Positions 34,725-44,809 of a stretch of 64,000 bases of DNA are shown one piece after another. How positions within the stretch are numbered: the stretch's first letter is position 1; every line of letters starts with the position of its first letter. Made by a program: the position numbers and the translations under genes. A model generated the notes under the pieces. The model did no database searches, was not told the origin of the DNA, and saw only the letters and a program-made list of their open reading frames with translations. The DNA comes from Chitinophaga agri (lineage in GTDB: Bacteria; Bacteroidota; Bacteroidia; Chitinophagales; Chitinophagaceae), in contig NZ_CP048113.1 in assembly GCF_010093065.1 (NCBI RefSeq), forward strand, positions 5,208,001 to 5,272,000, in the 5' to 3' direction.

Positions 34725-36854
34725 TTATGATTCGCTAACCGGTGTCTGTGATGCTATCAACTGCAAAAATTCATCTTCACTCAGTATCCTGATAGTGTTG
34801 ATTTTTTTTGCTTTTTCCAATTTGCTGCCGGCATCATCACCAACGATCAGGAAGTTCAACTTACTACTTACACCACTCAGTATCTTGCCTCCCTGCTGTT
34901 CTACCATCTCCTCCGCATCACTGCGCTTCAGCTTGTTTAAGGTACCGGTGAAGAGGAAGTTCAACCCGTTCAGACTACCACCTGATGAATGATCTGCTTT
35001 ATTGCTTTTCAGGTTCAAACCCAGTGATTCCAGCTCTTCGAGCATCTGGATATTATCATGTAACTGAAAGAACTGACTGATACTACCCGCTACCTTCGGT
35101 CCGATGTCCTCCAGTGCAAGTAGCTGCTCCTCTGTCCAGCCCTTGAAGTCCAGCAGGTGATTACATGCGTTGGCAAGTGTTTTAGCGGTTGTTTCTCCTA
35201 CATAACGTACGCCCAGACCGAATATCAGTCTGTGTAAGGGCTGTGTCTTTGATTGCTCAATGGCACTTTGCAGATTGGTGAGCGACTTTTTACCAAATCC
35301 TTCCAGCTGTTCCAGTTTCGCAAAGTCTATTTTATAAATACCCGGAATGTCTTTCATCAGTCCGAGGGCATAGAATTTTTTTACGTTGCTTTCACCCAGA
35401 CTACGGATGTCCATGGCGTCTTTGCTGACAAAATGGATCATTCTTTCCACTACCTGTGCCTCACAGTTAAGATTGACACAACGCCATACACTTTCACCCT
35501 CAGGCTTGAATAATGGATCATTACATACAGGGCAGTGCGTCGGGAATTTAATGTCCTCTTCGCTGCCATCACGCATGTCGGCCAGGGATTTTACGATGTA
35601 GGGAATCACATCACCTGCTCTTTCCACCAACACGGTATCACCGATCTTCAGGTCTTTTTCTCTCACTACATCTTCATTGAACAGTGAGATGGAACCAACC
35701 GTAACACCACCGATAGGTACAGGATCAATTTTCGCTACCGGGGTAACAGAGCCGGTACGGCCTACCTGGAACTCTACTTTACGGAGTTTACTGGTGGCCT
35801 GTCTGGCTTTGAACTTATACGCCATCGCCCAGCGTGGGTGATGCGTGGTCATGCCCAGTCTGTCCTGCAGTTCGTAGTCATTCACCTTGATCACCATACC
35901 GTCAATTTCGTAAGGAAGATTATCTCTTTCTTTCTCGAATTCTAGTACGTAATCAATAACTGCCTGTATACCTTTCACGACTTTCATTTCCTTTGCAGGA
36001 GACCGGAAACCGAGGTCGGCAAATAGTTGTAATGTATTACTATGTGTTGTGATCTCTTTCGGTTCTGTTTTACCGGGTTCCATCACGTGATAGCTCATGT
36101 GATAAAGGAATGCGTCCAGTCCACGTTTGGCTACTTCCCGGGGATCAACCATGCGCAAGGAGCCGGAAGCCGCATTACGGGGATTGGCCAGTGGCTGTAA
36201 GTTTTCTGCTACGCGTTGTTCGTTCTGTTTTTTAAAGGTGTCTTTATTGATCAGCACTTCTCCTCTGATCTCTATTGACTGAATGCCATATTTACTAAAG
36301 TCGGCTTTCTTAGGCACGGAACTGATCTGGTAGATGTTCCTCGTAATCTCTTCACCAGACACACCATCGCCGCGGGTGGCACCGCGTGAGAGTATATCGT
36401 TCTCAAATATTAATGAAATACTGGCGCCATCAAATTTCGGTTCTATACAGTATTCAATCTCTTCCAGTTTGCTTTGTTCGCGGTTCTTACGGTCCCAGTC
36501 ATTAAGATCTTCTGCATTATAGGAGTTCTCCAGACTTAGCATAGGTACCAGATGTTGTACCGTTGGGAAATTTTTACCATTTCCCTGTGCTACACGCTGA
36601 GTGGGGGAGTCCGCGCTTATTTTGTCAGGATTGGCAGTTTCCAGTTCTTTCAACCAGGCAAACAACTGATCATATTCGTAATCACTTAAAACGGGGTCAC
36701 TTTGCACATAGTAACGCCAGTCATTATAAATAATAACCCGGCGTAAGCCTTCCAGGGTACCATCCAGGTCCTGAATGCTTTCTTTTTGCTGCAATTTTCG
36801 TAACAGGTCCTTTGCTAATTGAAGCAAAGTGATTTCTATTTCTTTCGTATACAT
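34725..36854 (-). CDS. ligA: NAD-dependent DNA ligase
   Basis: The 709-residue enzyme has all LigA domains. The Ia region is DWRYYVQSDPVLSDYEYDQLF, and the adenylation motif with catalytic Lys is CIEPKFDGASISLIF. The OB-fold follows (GRTGSVTPVAKIDPV), then a four-Cys zinc finger (CPVCNDPLFKPEGESVWRC with CVNLNCEAQ). Helix-hairpin-helix repeats (GLGVRYVGETTAKTLA) and a C-terminal BRCT domain (GLNFLFTGTLNKLKRSDAEEMVE) complete it. It seals nicks during replication and repair. Length is somewhat above the 670 residues of E. coli because of an N-terminal extension, so a start a few codons downstream is possible. The deaminase gene follows closely. Confidence 0.96.
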   Translation of the reverse strand: MYTKEIEITLLQLAKDLLRKLQQKESIQDLDGTLEGLRRVIIYNDWRYYVQSDPVLSDYEYDQLFAWLKELETANPDKISADSPTQRVAQGNGKNFPTVQHLVPMLSLENSYNAEDLNDWDRKNREQSKLEEIEYCIEPKFDGASISLIFENDILSRGATRGDGVSGEEITRNIYQISSVPKKADFSKYGIQSIEIRGEVLINKDTFKKQNEQRVAENLQPLANPRNAASGSLRMVDPREVAKRGLDAFLYHMSYHVMEPGKTEPKEITTHSNTLQLFADLGFRSPAKEMKVVKGIQAVIDYVLEFEKERDNLPYEIDGMVIKVNDYELQDRLGMTTHHPRWAMAYKFKARQATSKLRKVEFQVGRTGSVTPVAKIDPVPIGGVTVGSISLFNEDVVREKDLKIGDTVLVERAGDVIPYIVKSLADMRDGSEEDIKFPTHCPVCNDPLFKPEGESVWRCVNLNCEAQVVERMIHFVSKDAMDIRSLGESNVKKFYALGLMKDIPGIYKIDFAKLEQLEGFGKKSLTNLQSAIEQSKTQPLHRLIFGLGVRYVGETTAKTLANACNHLLDFKGWTEEQLLALEDIGPKVAGSISQFFQLHDNIQMLEELESLGLNLKSNKADHSSGGSLNGLNFLFTGTLNKLKRSDAEEMVEQQGGKILSGVSSKLNFLIVGDDAGSKLEKAKKINTIRILSEDEFLQLIASQTPVSES

Positions 36855-37153
36855 ATAAAAACACTATCTGAACGTAAAATACAAATACTTTGAAAGTTAT
36901 GGTTAAAATCGTTTAAATCCGCTGCTATGGCTGATTCGTATAAAATTTTGTACTTTTTACACTTATTATTTTTTAAAAAAAGATGTTAAAAATGTTTTTT
37001 ATTAACAAAAATTTAATTAAGATTGTGTAACGAAACGAAAGTATCTGAAAGGCCAAAATTTAAGTCTGGATTTCTGAGGTAGCAATAGCCAATTTGAAGA
37101 CCCGCTACGCAGAAATTCAAAAGAACGAAGAAATATAGATATTCAAACATATT
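36855..37153 (+). other. AT-rich intergenic region upstream of ligA
   Basis: This 300-bp stretch is very AT-rich and presumably contains the ligA promoter (minus strand). No exact TAnnTTTG match on the minus strand and no open frame of interest were seen. Confidence 0.35.
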
Positions 37154-37345
37154 GCTTTTATAATATTTCCATGTTACGTTAAAACAACGCTTTTATAAAT
37201 TTCCATGTTAATGCTTTTATAGTTCTACGTTAATGCTTTTATGATTCTACGTTAATGCTTTTATGTAATTCCATGTTAGAATATTAGCTTTTATAAGTTC
37301 CACGTTTATAAATTCCACGTAAAATATTATCTAATTCCACGTCAA
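37154..37345 (+). repeat. Degenerate tandem repeat array, unit about 22 bp
   Basis: Eight or so diverged copies of GCTTTTAT-(1-5 bases)-TTCYAYGTTAAT follow one another: clear copies start at 37154, 37189, 37213, 37235, 37257 and 37287, then two shorter ones. The two central copies (37213 and 37235) are 22 bp apart and differ at only two positions. There is no CRISPR-like spacer variety, because the repeats abut. The array is AT-rich and non-coding. Confidence 0.7.
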
Positions 37346-37384
37346 TGAAATCTCGATGTGATTTTTACTCGTTGAGATTTTCTT

Positions 37385-37411
37385 CCCCTGCATAAATTTT
37401 TTATGCAGGGG
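37385..37411 (+). terminator. Strong hairpin, possible terminator
   Basis: cccctgcataaa and tttatgcagggg form a perfect 12-bp stem with a 3-base loop, followed by cattttgttt. No gene is seen just upstream on the plus strand, so a non-coding transcript from the repeat region may end here. Confidence 0.5.
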
Positions 37412-37689
37412 CATTTTGTTTATAGGGGGTGTTAGTCGCGATTAAGCTGCTATCAAAAGAAACATTTCGAAATAACAGTTACATGTTTGTCATATCACTT
37501 GTTGCCAGGCGCATGGGGTGCCTGGATAGGGACGTCAACTGTATATGATAAACCCGAATGCCTCTCTGTGATCATAGCAATCAGTGTGACAGAATGGACC
37601 TCTCCGCTTTCACTGGAATTGCCCTTGGCTACGGTTGATAATGGAATTAGCGAGTATTTCAAAGCGATCCTGCAAAAGGTAAACCAGCT

Positions 37690-37731
37690 GTTGATTTCGC
37701 GTCACGAAGAGTTGATATCGCGTCACAAGGC
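37690..37731 (+). repeat. Two tandem 21-bp units
   Basis: Adjacent units share gttgat-tcgcgtcac with three or four differences at other positions. The unit is multiple-of-three long and would encode a repeated LISRHE-type peptide if read, but no gene is supported. Confidence 0.55.
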
Positions 37732-37773
37732 GTTGTCATGGTAGATGTCTTCAACACCTGGCTGGTTGAACAA

Positions 37774-37872
37774 GGGTATGTTTGACCTAAGTTTGAGGTA
37801 AGTTTGAGGTGGCATTCTCTTACGTTTTAAAACGTAGGAGAAAGCCACCTCAAACTTACCTCAAACATACCC
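37774..37872 (+). repeat. 99-bp nearly perfect palindrome (long hairpin)
   Basis: The arms start with gggtatgtttga and meet at a loopless centre, tacgttttaaaacgta (37821-37836). The pairing is about 44 bp with only two mismatches, plus an 11-base bulge on the left arm that is itself a duplicated cctaagtttga piece. Neither side has a T run, so it is not a simple terminator. It may be a mobile palindromic repeat such as a MITE or REP-like element. Confidence 0.75.
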
Positions 37873-37943
37873 TGAAGCTGATTATTGGTCTTCTGCTTTC
37901 ACAACATGCTGGAAAACATTTTTTCCGCATGATAATATAGGTA

Positions 37944-40900
37944 TTACATATTTCTCCTGTACTGGCCACCTACCTCATATAGTGCATGGGTGATCTGGCC
38001 CAGTGAGCAGTGCTTGACTGTTTCCATCAGTGCTTCAAATAGATTGCCATTGCTGGTAGCTACCTGTTGCAACTGTTGTAAAGCGGCTTCGCTTTTCGCC
38101 GCATGCCGTTGATGGAATGCGGCTAGTGTGTTGATCTGAAATTCTTTTTCTTCCTGCGTAGAACGGATCACTTCTTCTGGAATGATAGTAGGAGAGCCTT
38201 TTTTATTCAGGAAGGTATTAACTCCAACGATGGGATATTGACCGGTGTGTTTTAGTGATTCGTAGTGAAGGCTTTCTTCCTGTATCTTATTGCGTTGGTA
38301 CATCCGCTCCATAGCTCCCAGTACGCCGCCTCTTTCTGTTAATCGCTGGAATTCCGCCATCACCGCTTCTTCCACCAGGTCCGTCAGGTCTTCAATGAAG
38401 AAGGATCCCTGTGTAGGGTTCTCATTCTTCGCAGTACCCAGTTCGCGGTTAATGATGAGCTGTATCGCCATCGCTCTGCGCACACTTTCTTCGGTAGGCG
38501 TGGTGATCGCTTCATCATAGGCATTTGTATGCAGAGAATTACAGTTGTCGTAAATAGCGTATAGCGCCTGCAGTGTAGTACGTATATCGTTGAAATCAAT
38601 TTCCTGTGCATGCAGGCTGCGGCCGGAAGTCTGGATATGATATTTCAGTTTCTGGGAACGGTCGTTCCCTTTGTACTTGTACTTGATGGCCTTCGCCCAT
38701 ATTCTGCGTGCCACACGCCCGATCACTGCATATTCAGGGTCCATTCCATTGCTGAAGAAGAAGGAAAGGTTAGGTGCAAAATCATCTATATGCATGCCAC
38801 GACTCAGATAGTATTCCACATAGGTGAAACCATTGGCCAGTGTAAAGGCCAGCTGTGTAATGGGGTTCGCCCCTGCTTCTGCAATATGATAGCCTGAGAT
38901 ACTGACAGAATAAAAATTACGCACCTTACTGCTGATAAAATATTCCTGTACATCACCCATTAATTTCAATGCAAACTCAGTAGAAAAGATGCAGGTATTT
39001 TGTGCCTGATCTTCTTTCAGAATGTCCGCCTGCACTGTGCCGCGCGCCGTGGATAAAGCATGCGCCTTTATCTTTTCGTAAACATCCTTTTCCAATACTT
39101 CATCGCCGGAAATGCCTAGTAGCTGCAAACCGAGGCCGTTATTGCCCGCTGGTAATGCCCCGTTATAATGAGGCAGTGGATGATCCCCGAATTTCTGTTT
39201 GATAATAGCATTTACTTTATCCGTCAACCCGTTTGCTGTAATGTATTTTTCACATTGCTGATCAATAGCTGCATTCATGAAGAAGGCCAGCAATATCGGG
39301 GCGGGCCCGTTGATGGTCATGGATACAGATGTCTTCGGGTCACAGAGGTCGAAGCCACTGTATAGCTTTTTGGCATCATCCACAGTAGCGATGCTCACAC
39401 CGGAGTTGCCCACTTTACCATAGATGTCCGGCCGGTGTGCGGGGTCTTCTCCGTAGAGGGTGACACTGTCGAATGCAGTGCTGAGACGCTTTGCCGGCTG
39501 GTCAATGGAAACATAATGGAAACGTTTATTGGTGCGTTCAGGACCACCTTCTCCTGCAAACATGCGGGTAGGGTCTTCTCCTTCGCGTTTCAGTGGGAAA
39601 ACGCCCGCCGCGTAAGGAAATTCACCTGGCACATTCTCGGTGAGCTGCCACCGGAGTATATCACCCCAGTCATTGTATCTGGGCAAGCTGATCTTAGGAA
39701 TGGAAGATTGTGAAAGGCTCTCACTGTAAAGCGGTAGCTTGATCACTTTGTCCCGTACCTTGTATTCGTAGAACTCAGCACGGTATTGTTTTTTAAGCGT
39801 CTGCCATTTGTCCAGCAACTGCCAGCATTCAGGATGCAGCTGAGCGCGAAGCTGGCTTGTGATATCCTCCAGGGCAGGCTGTTGGTTGTCATTCAGGAGT
39901 GTAAGTACACCCTTTAACTGGTACAGTCTTGATGCGATATGGCATTGTTCATCCACCCATTTACCATAATCCCGGATGCTCTCATTGATCTCAGCAAGAT
40001 AGCGGGTGCGGGAAGGTGGTATGATCTGTGATTTTGTGGTAGTACTGTCAGGTGTTTCATGCGTAACGTCTCCGAAACGGACCTGTGTTTTTGTTTCAAT
40101 CACCGCCAGTAGTTTTTCAAACAGCTGGTTAATGCCATGATCATTGAACTGTGAAGCGATAGTGCCGATGACAGGTAGTTCGTCATCAGTGGCTGTCCAG
40201 AGGCTATGATTGCGTTTGTATTGTTTGCGTACGTCGTGCAGCGCATCGAGTGCGCCTGCTTTATCAAACTTGTTGATAGCGATGACATCCGCATAGTCCA
40301 GCATATTGATCTTTTCCAGTTGTGAAGCTGCGCCGTATTCCGGCGTCATCACATACAGGGAAATATCACAGTGATCAGTAATAGCGGTATCACTTTGTCC
40401 GATACCGGAGGTTTCCAGGATGATGAGGTGGAAGCCGGCACTTTTGCAGATGTCGATCGCTTCCTGTACATGCGCGCTGACAGCCTTATCGCTTTCGCGG
40501 GTAGCGAGAGATCGCATGTACGCACGCGGATGGTGGATGGCGTTCATCCGGATGCGGTCTCCCAGTAAAGCACCTCCGGTCTTTTTCTTGGAAGGATCTA
40601 CAGAAACGACAGCAATGGTTTTATCCTCAAAGCTGTGCAGGAAGCGGCGGACCAGTTCATCTGTTACACTGCTTTTACCCGCACCGCCTGTACCTGTAAT
40701 GCCCAGTACGACCCCTGCTCCTTTTGTGCCGGCAGGCAGCGGCCCCTGTAGTTTATCATTTTCGGCTATGGTGATAGCCTGTGCGATCAGTTTGTCATTG
40801 CGGGAAGGTAATTCCTGCAGGTGACCGTTCAGACCATGGGTAGTGGTAAAATCACATTGTCTGATCACATCCTCGATCATGCCTTCCAGGCCCATTTGGC

Positions 40901-41270
40901 GCCCATCATCGGGGGAGTAGAGACGGGTGATACCGTATTGGTGTAATTCCTCTATTTCGGAAGGGAGGATGGTACCTCCACCTCCGCCGAATATTTTGAT
41001 ATGGCCACACCCTTTTTCACGGAGCAGGTCATACATGTACTTGAAAAATTCGAGATGCCCTCCCTGGTAGGATGTGATGGCAATGCCCTGGGCATCTTCC
41101 TGAATAGCGCAGTCTACAATTTCAGCTGCGGAGCGGTTATGTCCCAGGTGGATGACTTCTGCCCCTTTGGATTGCATAATGCGTCGCATGATATTAATGG
41201 CCGCATCATGCCCGTCAAAAAGCGACGCTGCCGTAACGATACGGATCTTGTTTGATAGATTCTCGGTCAT
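37944..41270 (-). CDS. icmF: Fused acyl-CoA mutase, IcmF type (B12 domain, G-protein chaperone, mutase)
   Basis: The 1108-residue protein has three parts. The N-terminal adenosylcobalamin-binding domain has [21 protein letters not shown] with the B12-coordinating His, then HLGHNRS and [11 protein letters not shown] MeaB-like GTPase has P-loop [39 protein letters not shown] and [14 protein letters not shown]. The C-terminal mutase TIM barrel has [25 protein letters not shown] and [18 protein letters not shown]. This order is that of IcmF, which interconverts isobutyryl- and n-butyryl-CoA. Substrate preference among branched acyl-CoAs needs the active-site residues compared. The start chosen is MTENLSNK, 39 codons inside the longest frame. 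Confidence 0.9.
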   Translation of the reverse strand: MTENLSNKIRIVTAASLFDGHDAAINIMRRIMQSKGAEVIHLGHNRSAAEIVDCAIQEDAQGIAITSYQGGHLEFFKYMYDLLREKGCGHIKIFGGGGGTILPSEIEELHQYGITRLYSPDDGRQMGLEGMIEDVIRQCDFTTTHGLNGHLQELPSRNDKLIAQAITIAENDKLQGPLPAGTKGAGVVLGITGTGGAGKSSVTDELVRRFLHSFEDKTIAVVSVDPSKKKTGGALLGDRIRMNAIHHPRAYMRSLATRESDKAVSAHVQEAIDICKSAGFHLIILETSGIGQSDTAITDHCDISLYVMTPEYGAASQLEKINMLDYADVIAINKFDKAGALDALHDVRKQYKRNHSLWTATDDELPVIGTIASQFNDHGINQLFEKLLAVIETKTQVRFGDVTHETPDSTTTKSQIIPPSRTRYLAEINESIRDYGKWVDEQCHIASRLYQLKGVLTLLNDNQQPALEDITSQLRAQLHPECWQLLDKWQTLKKQYRAEFYEYKVRDKVIKLPLYSESLSQSSIPKISLPRYNDWGDILRWQLTENVPGEFPYAAGVFPLKREGEDPTRMFAGEGGPERTNKRFHYVSIDQPAKRLSTAFDSVTLYGEDPAHRPDIYGKVGNSGVSIATVDDAKKLYSGFDLCDPKTSVSMTINGPAPILLAFFMNAAIDQQCEKYITANGLTDKVNAIIKQKFGDHPLPHYNGALPAGNNGLGLQLLGISGDEVLEKDVYEKIKAHALSTARGTVQADILKEDQAQNTCIFSTEFALKLMGDVQEYFISSKVRNFYSVSISGYHIAEAGANPITQLAFTLANGFTYVEYYLSRGMHIDDFAPNLSFFFSNGMDPEYAVIGRVARRIWAKAIKYKYKGNDRSQKLKYHIQTSGRSLHAQEIDFNDIRTTLQALYAIYDNCNSLHTNAYDEAITTPTEESVRRAMAIQLIINRELGTAKNENPTQGSFFIEDLTDLVEEAVMAEFQRLTERGGVLGAMERMYQRNKIQEESLHYESLKHTGQYPIVGVNTFLNKKGSPTIIPEEVIRSTQEEKEFQINTLAAFHQRHAAKSEAALQQLQQVATSNGNLFEALMETVKHCSLGQITHALYEVGGQYRRNM

Positions 41271-41326
41271 ATTTGTTCTGGTGTTTGAACGTGGTTCCGG
41301 CAACGTGGAGCCGTTAAATCTGTAAT

Positions 41327-41341
41327 TTACGAAAATCGTAA
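41327..41341 (+). repeat. 15-bp inverted repeat between divergent genes
   Basis: TTACGA and TCGTAA are exact inverted repeats separated by aaa. The site lies 56 bp upstream of the IcmF start and about 105 bp upstream of the GH125 start, suiting a shared operator. No regulator is identified. Confidence 0.45.
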
Positions 41342-41447
41342 CTGTGGAATATTGCCGTATTTTTTTATTTTCACCCCCATTATTCACGTTTATGAGTTGC
41401 AGGTCGTAGAAACAAATGCAATCCGTAATAGAAAATCTATATCAGAA

Positions 41448-42881
41448 ATGGTGGCAAGAAGAGATTTTATCAGGAACAGCAGTTTGCTGGCAGGCGCAGT
41501 GGCGCTGGGTTTCCCTAAAGCGGTATTCAGTAATCCGTTGGGATATACTTCCCAACGTCCGCCGCTGGCACAACGTAAATTTACCAGTCAGGCAGTGGAA
41601 AAAGCGATTGCTTCGATCAAGAAGGAGATCGCTGACCCGAAACTGGCCTGGATGTTTGAGAACTGTTTTCCGAACACCCTGGATACTACCGTACAGTTTA
41701 AAGTGGAGAATGGTCGTCCGGATACATTTGTACTGACCGGAGATATCCATGCAATGTGGCTCCGTGACTCCACTGCACAGGTATGGCCTTATCTGTCTCT
41801 GATAAAAGAAGACGACAAGCTGAAGCAACTGATTGCCGGTGTGGTGAACAGGCAGACTAAATGTATATTGATCGATCCGTATGCGAATGCCTTTAACGAA
41901 GGGCCGACTGGAAGTGAGTGGGAGTCAGATCTGACTGAAATGAAACCTGAGCTGCACGAGCGTAAGTGGGAAATAGATTCTCTGTGTTATACCGTGCGTT
42001 TGGCATATAACTACTGGAAAGTGAGTGGAGATACCAGTGTGCTGGATGATACCTATAAAAAAGCGGCTAAACTGATCGTGAAAACCTTCAAGGAGCAGCA
42101 GCGTAAAGAGGGTAAGGGGCCTTACAAGTTCCAGCGTAAGACGCCTATCCAGTCAGATACGGCACCTAACGGTGGCTGGGGGGCACCAATGCAGCCGGTA
42201 GGACTGATCGTATCACTGTTCCGTCCTTCTGATGATGCGACTGTATTCCCTTTCCTGATCCCTTCTAACATGTTTGCCGTAGTATCTCTGCGTCAGCTGA
42301 GCGAGATCAGTGAGTCCGTATTCAAAGATGCAGCCTTTGCCAAAGAGTGTATTGAACTGGCGGATGAGGTAGACAGAGCGATCAAGGCATACGCGATCGT
42401 TGAGCATCCGCAGCTGGGGCATATGTATCCGCTGGAAGTGGATGGCTTCGGTAACCGTCTGTTCCTGGACGATACCAACGTGCCAAGTCTATTGTCAATA
42501 CCATACCTGGGCTATACAACAGTGGATGATCCGTTGTACCAGAACTCCCGTCACTTTGTATGGAGTACGTTCCATGCCTGGTTCTATAAAGGTAAATATG
42601 GTGATGGTGTAGGTAGCCCGCACACCGGCCCTGACTACATCTGGCCAATGAGTATTATTATGAAGGCGCTGACCAGCCACAATCCGGAAGAGATTGCGGA
42701 ATGTCTGAGAACGCTGCGTAATACGGATGGTGAAACCGGCTTTATCCATGAGTCTTACCACAAAGATGATCCGACCAAGTATACCCGTAAATGGTTTGCC
42801 TGGGCGAACACCCTGTTTGGTGAGCTGGTAATGAAAGTGAGCCAGGAACATCCTCAGCTGCTGAAAAGACAATACGCTTAA
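41448..42881 (+). CDS. Glycoside hydrolase family 125 (exo-alpha-1,6-mannosidase)
   Basis: The 477-residue enzyme has a twin-arginine-like signal ([21 protein letters not shown]). GH125 motifs follow: [82 protein letters not shown] and [23 protein letters not shown]. The family removes alpha-1,6-linked mannose and is metal-independent. The start is set at the ATG of the Tat-type signal, since the frame extends 32 codons upstream through a region that overlaps the divergent promoter. Tat export would place it in the periplasm. It is divergent from icmF, and a hairpin terminator follows. Confidence 0.9.
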   Translation: MVARRDFIRNSSLLAGAVALGFPKAVFSNPLGYTSQRPPLAQRKFTSQAVEKAIASIKKEIADPKLAWMFENCFPNTLDTTVQFKVENGRPDTFVLTGDIHAMWLRDSTAQVWPYLSLIKEDDKLKQLIAGVVNRQTKCILIDPYANAFNEGPTGSEWESDLTEMKPELHERKWEIDSLCYTVRLAYNYWKVSGDTSVLDDTYKKAAKLIVKTFKEQQRKEGKGPYKFQRKTPIQSDTAPNGGWGAPMQPVGLIVSLFRPSDDATVFPFLIPSNMFAVVSLRQLSEISESVFKDAAFAKECIELADEVDRAIKAYAIVEHPQLGHMYPLEVDGFGNRLFLDDTNVPSLLSIPYLGYTTVDDPLYQNSRHFVWSTFHAWFYKGKYGDGVGSPHTGPDYIWPMSIIMKALTSHNPEEIAECLRTLRNTDGETGFIHESYHKDDPTKYTRKWFAWANTLFGELVMKVSQEHPQLLKRQYA

Positions 42882-42912
42882 TAATTACTCACAATAAAGT
42901 CTTTCAAGATAT

Positions 42913-42948
42913 GCATCCTTCGTAGTGATACGAAGGATGTGTATTTTT
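42913..42948 (+). terminator. Intrinsic terminator after GH125
   Basis: catccttcgta and tacgaaggatg form an 11-bp perfect stem with a gtga loop, followed by tgtattttt. The T tract overlaps the next gene's candidate -7 element. Confidence 0.85.
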
Positions 42949-42949
42949 G
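42942..42949 (+). promoter_or_regulatory. Candidate -7 element overlapping the GH125 terminator
   Basis: TATTTTTG matches TAnnTTTG and lies 28 bases before the ATG of the MutS-like gene at 42978. It sits within the T tract of the preceding terminator. It supports the ATG at 42978 rather than the upstream in-frame start at 42939, which would lie in the terminator. Confidence 0.4.
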
Positions 42950-42977
42950 GGACTATTTAAAACTAATCCGGACACCC

Positions 42978-44759
42978 ATGTCTCCCCTGGCTACATACGA
43001 ACAACAGATATATGATTATAAAGGAGCTATTTCCCAACTGCAACGCACATTGAGTATCCTTGGCTGGACTAGACTGGCTTTCTTTGCCCTGGCATTATTT
43101 TGCGGGTACAAGTTTTTCAGCATGCATTTCGACCTTAGCTGGCTGGTTGCCGCATTGGTTATGCTGGCAGGGTTTGTTGTGACGTTGGTGCGTTATCTCT
43201 CATTACAGGAGAAGCAGACATTGCTGAAAGCCCTGCTCAACCTGAATGAGAAAGAATGGCAGCTGGGCGGTACAGGACAGTCGGGTTTTGACGATGGCGT
43301 ACGTTTTTCGGATGAGCAGCATCCTTTTACAGGAGATCTGGATGTATTTGGGCATGCTTCGCTATATACACATATCAACCGCACAGGCACGCTGATGGGA
43401 GGTGTAGCACTGGCAGATGCGCTGAAGTTACCATTGAAAGAGGAAGTGGAGATCAGGTTGCATCAGGACGTGATACGGGAACTTGCGCCCCGGGTGAAAT
43501 TCAGGCAGCTGATCACAGCACATGCGTCACTGACGGGAGAGCAGTCAGAAGATGTAGCCGGATTGTACAAATGGTTATCCCTGCCGCTGGAGTTTATTAA
43601 TAAGCGCTGGCTGAATATTGCGCGCTGGCTGATGCCAGCCCTGCTAGCTGGAGGCGCCGTGTTTTATTTCATAACTAACGAGTATTACCTTTTTACATTT
43701 TTCCTGTGTGTGAACTGGCTGATCCTGGGTATGCATGTGAAGAAAGTGAATGCCCAGCATCAGCTGATATCCAATAAGGAGAAGACGTTTGGCAAGTTTG
43801 CCCTGTTATTGCAGCTGATCAGTGCAGAAGATGCCGGTAAGGCAGTATTGCTGAAAGAGAAGCAGGAACAGGCAAAAGCCGCGAATACCGCTTTACACCA
43901 GCTGGCCAGGATCTGTAATGCACTGGACCAGCGTCTGAACCTGCTGGTAGGTGTGGTATTGAATTCATTTTTATTATACGATCTGCATTGTGCCTTTGCC
44001 ATAGAGAAATGGAAGGCGCAGCACAAAGATGATGTCAAAGGCTGGCTGGATGTGATTGCCCGTATGGAAGTGTGGAACAGTATGGCCACATTTGCATATA
44101 ATCATCCTGAATATATCTATCCGGAGGTGACGGGGGAAAGCTCCAGATTGATTGCAACCGGTGTGGGGCATCCATTGATTCCGGCGTCGGAGTGTATCCG
44201 GAATGGAATCAGTATTGGTGATCCGCAGCAGTTCCTGATCATTACAGGATCGAATATGAGCGGCAAGAGCACCTTCCTTCGTAGCGTAGGTAGTAATCTG
44301 CTGCTGGCGATGTGCGGAATGCCGGTATGTGCAGAAAGCTTCAGCTGCAGCCCTATGCAGATAATGACCTCGATGCGTATCAAGGATTCCATTGCGAAGC
44401 ATACCTCTTATTTCCAGGCAGAGTTGTTAAGGCTGCAGCAAATAGTGGAAGTACTGAAAGGGGGGACACGGGTATTTATCCTGCTGGATGAGATCCTGAA
44501 AGGCACCAATTCAGAAGATAAATTATCTGGTTCCCGTCGTCTGATCGAGCATTTCCTGCAATATCACTGCCTGGGAATGATCGCTACCCATGACCTGGAG
44601 CTGGGACATCTGGAGGACACTTATCCGCAGCGTATCCGCAATTACTGTTTTGAAAGCACTATCAAGGATGACCAGCTGTTCTTTGATTATCGTATCAGGG
44701 AAGGGGTGGCGCGTAATAAGAATGCGACGTTCCTGATGCAGAAGATGGAAATAATATGA
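42978..44759 (+). CDS. Membrane-anchored MutS-like ATPase
   Basis: The 593-residue protein has four likely membrane helices (FFALALFCGYKFFS, WLVAALVMLAGFVVTLV, then a pair around MPALLAGGAVFYFI and TFFLCVNWLILGM). These come before a MutS C-terminal ATPase domain: Walker A ITGSNMSGKSTFLRSVG, MRIKDSIAKHTSYFQAEL, Walker B FILLDEILKGTNSEDK and the His in MIATHDLELG. It lacks the mismatch-binding, connector and clamp domains of MutS1 and the Smr nuclease of MutS2. The family is common in Bacteroidota but its function is not established. Mismatch repair should not be assumed. The start is the ATG opening MSPLATYEQQIYD. Confidence 0.85.
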   Translation: MSPLATYEQQIYDYKGAISQLQRTLSILGWTRLAFFALALFCGYKFFSMHFDLSWLVAALVMLAGFVVTLVRYLSLQEKQTLLKALLNLNEKEWQLGGTGQSGFDDGVRFSDEQHPFTGDLDVFGHASLYTHINRTGTLMGGVALADALKLPLKEEVEIRLHQDVIRELAPRVKFRQLITAHASLTGEQSEDVAGLYKWLSLPLEFINKRWLNIARWLMPALLAGGAVFYFITNEYYLFTFFLCVNWLILGMHVKKVNAQHQLISNKEKTFGKFALLLQLISAEDAGKAVLLKEKQEQAKAANTALHQLARICNALDQRLNLLVGVVLNSFLLYDLHCAFAIEKWKAQHKDDVKGWLDVIARMEVWNSMATFAYNHPEYIYPEVTGESSRLIATGVGHPLIPASECIRNGISIGDPQQFLIITGSNMSGKSTFLRSVGSNLLLAMCGMPVCAESFSCSPMQIMTSMRIKDSIAKHTSYFQAELLRLQQIVEVLKGGTRVFILLDEILKGTNSEDKLSGSRRLIEHFLQYHCLGMIATHDLELGHLEDTYPQRIRNYCFESTIKDDQLFFDYRIREGVARNKNATFLMQKMEII

Positions 44760-44770
44760 TTTGGGAAATA

Positions 44771-44806
44771 GCTAACTAATTTAGTAATTTTACTAAAAAT
44801 ATTAGC
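44771..44806 (+). repeat. Nested inverted repeats upstream of the radical SAM gene
   Basis: TTAGTAA and TTACTAA (44781-44796) form an exact 7-bp inverted repeat with a tt centre, nested inside gctaa/ttagc. The interval contains ACTAATTTAGT, also found upstream of the gene at 32930. It ends 3 bases before the ATG, so it is either an operator or a translation-blocking hairpin. Confidence 0.5.
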
Positions 44807-44809
44807 TGT

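Larger units (their letters stand above)
37412..37943 (+). other. Intergenic region with two further repeats
   Basis: No convincing gene was found. A TTG-initiated frame (37487-37744, 85 codons) has no recognisable family, and its end is simply the translation of the 21-bp direct repeat. The notable contents are that repeat and the long palindrome listed separately. Confidence 0.35.

Noticed and set aside
37154..37345. The repeat array as a possible CRISPR array
   Set aside because: The repeats abut with no unique spacers of constant length, the units are degenerate, and no cas genes are present.
37487..37744. An 85-codon TTG-initiated frame between the repeats
   Set aside because: No promoter, no recognisable domain, and its end is simply the translation of a 21-bp direct repeat. 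It lies within a repeat-rich non-coding interval.
37944..41270. A cobalamin riboswitch for the IcmF-type gene
   Set aside because: Nothing resembling a B12-box or its typical stems was seen in the divergent promoter region.
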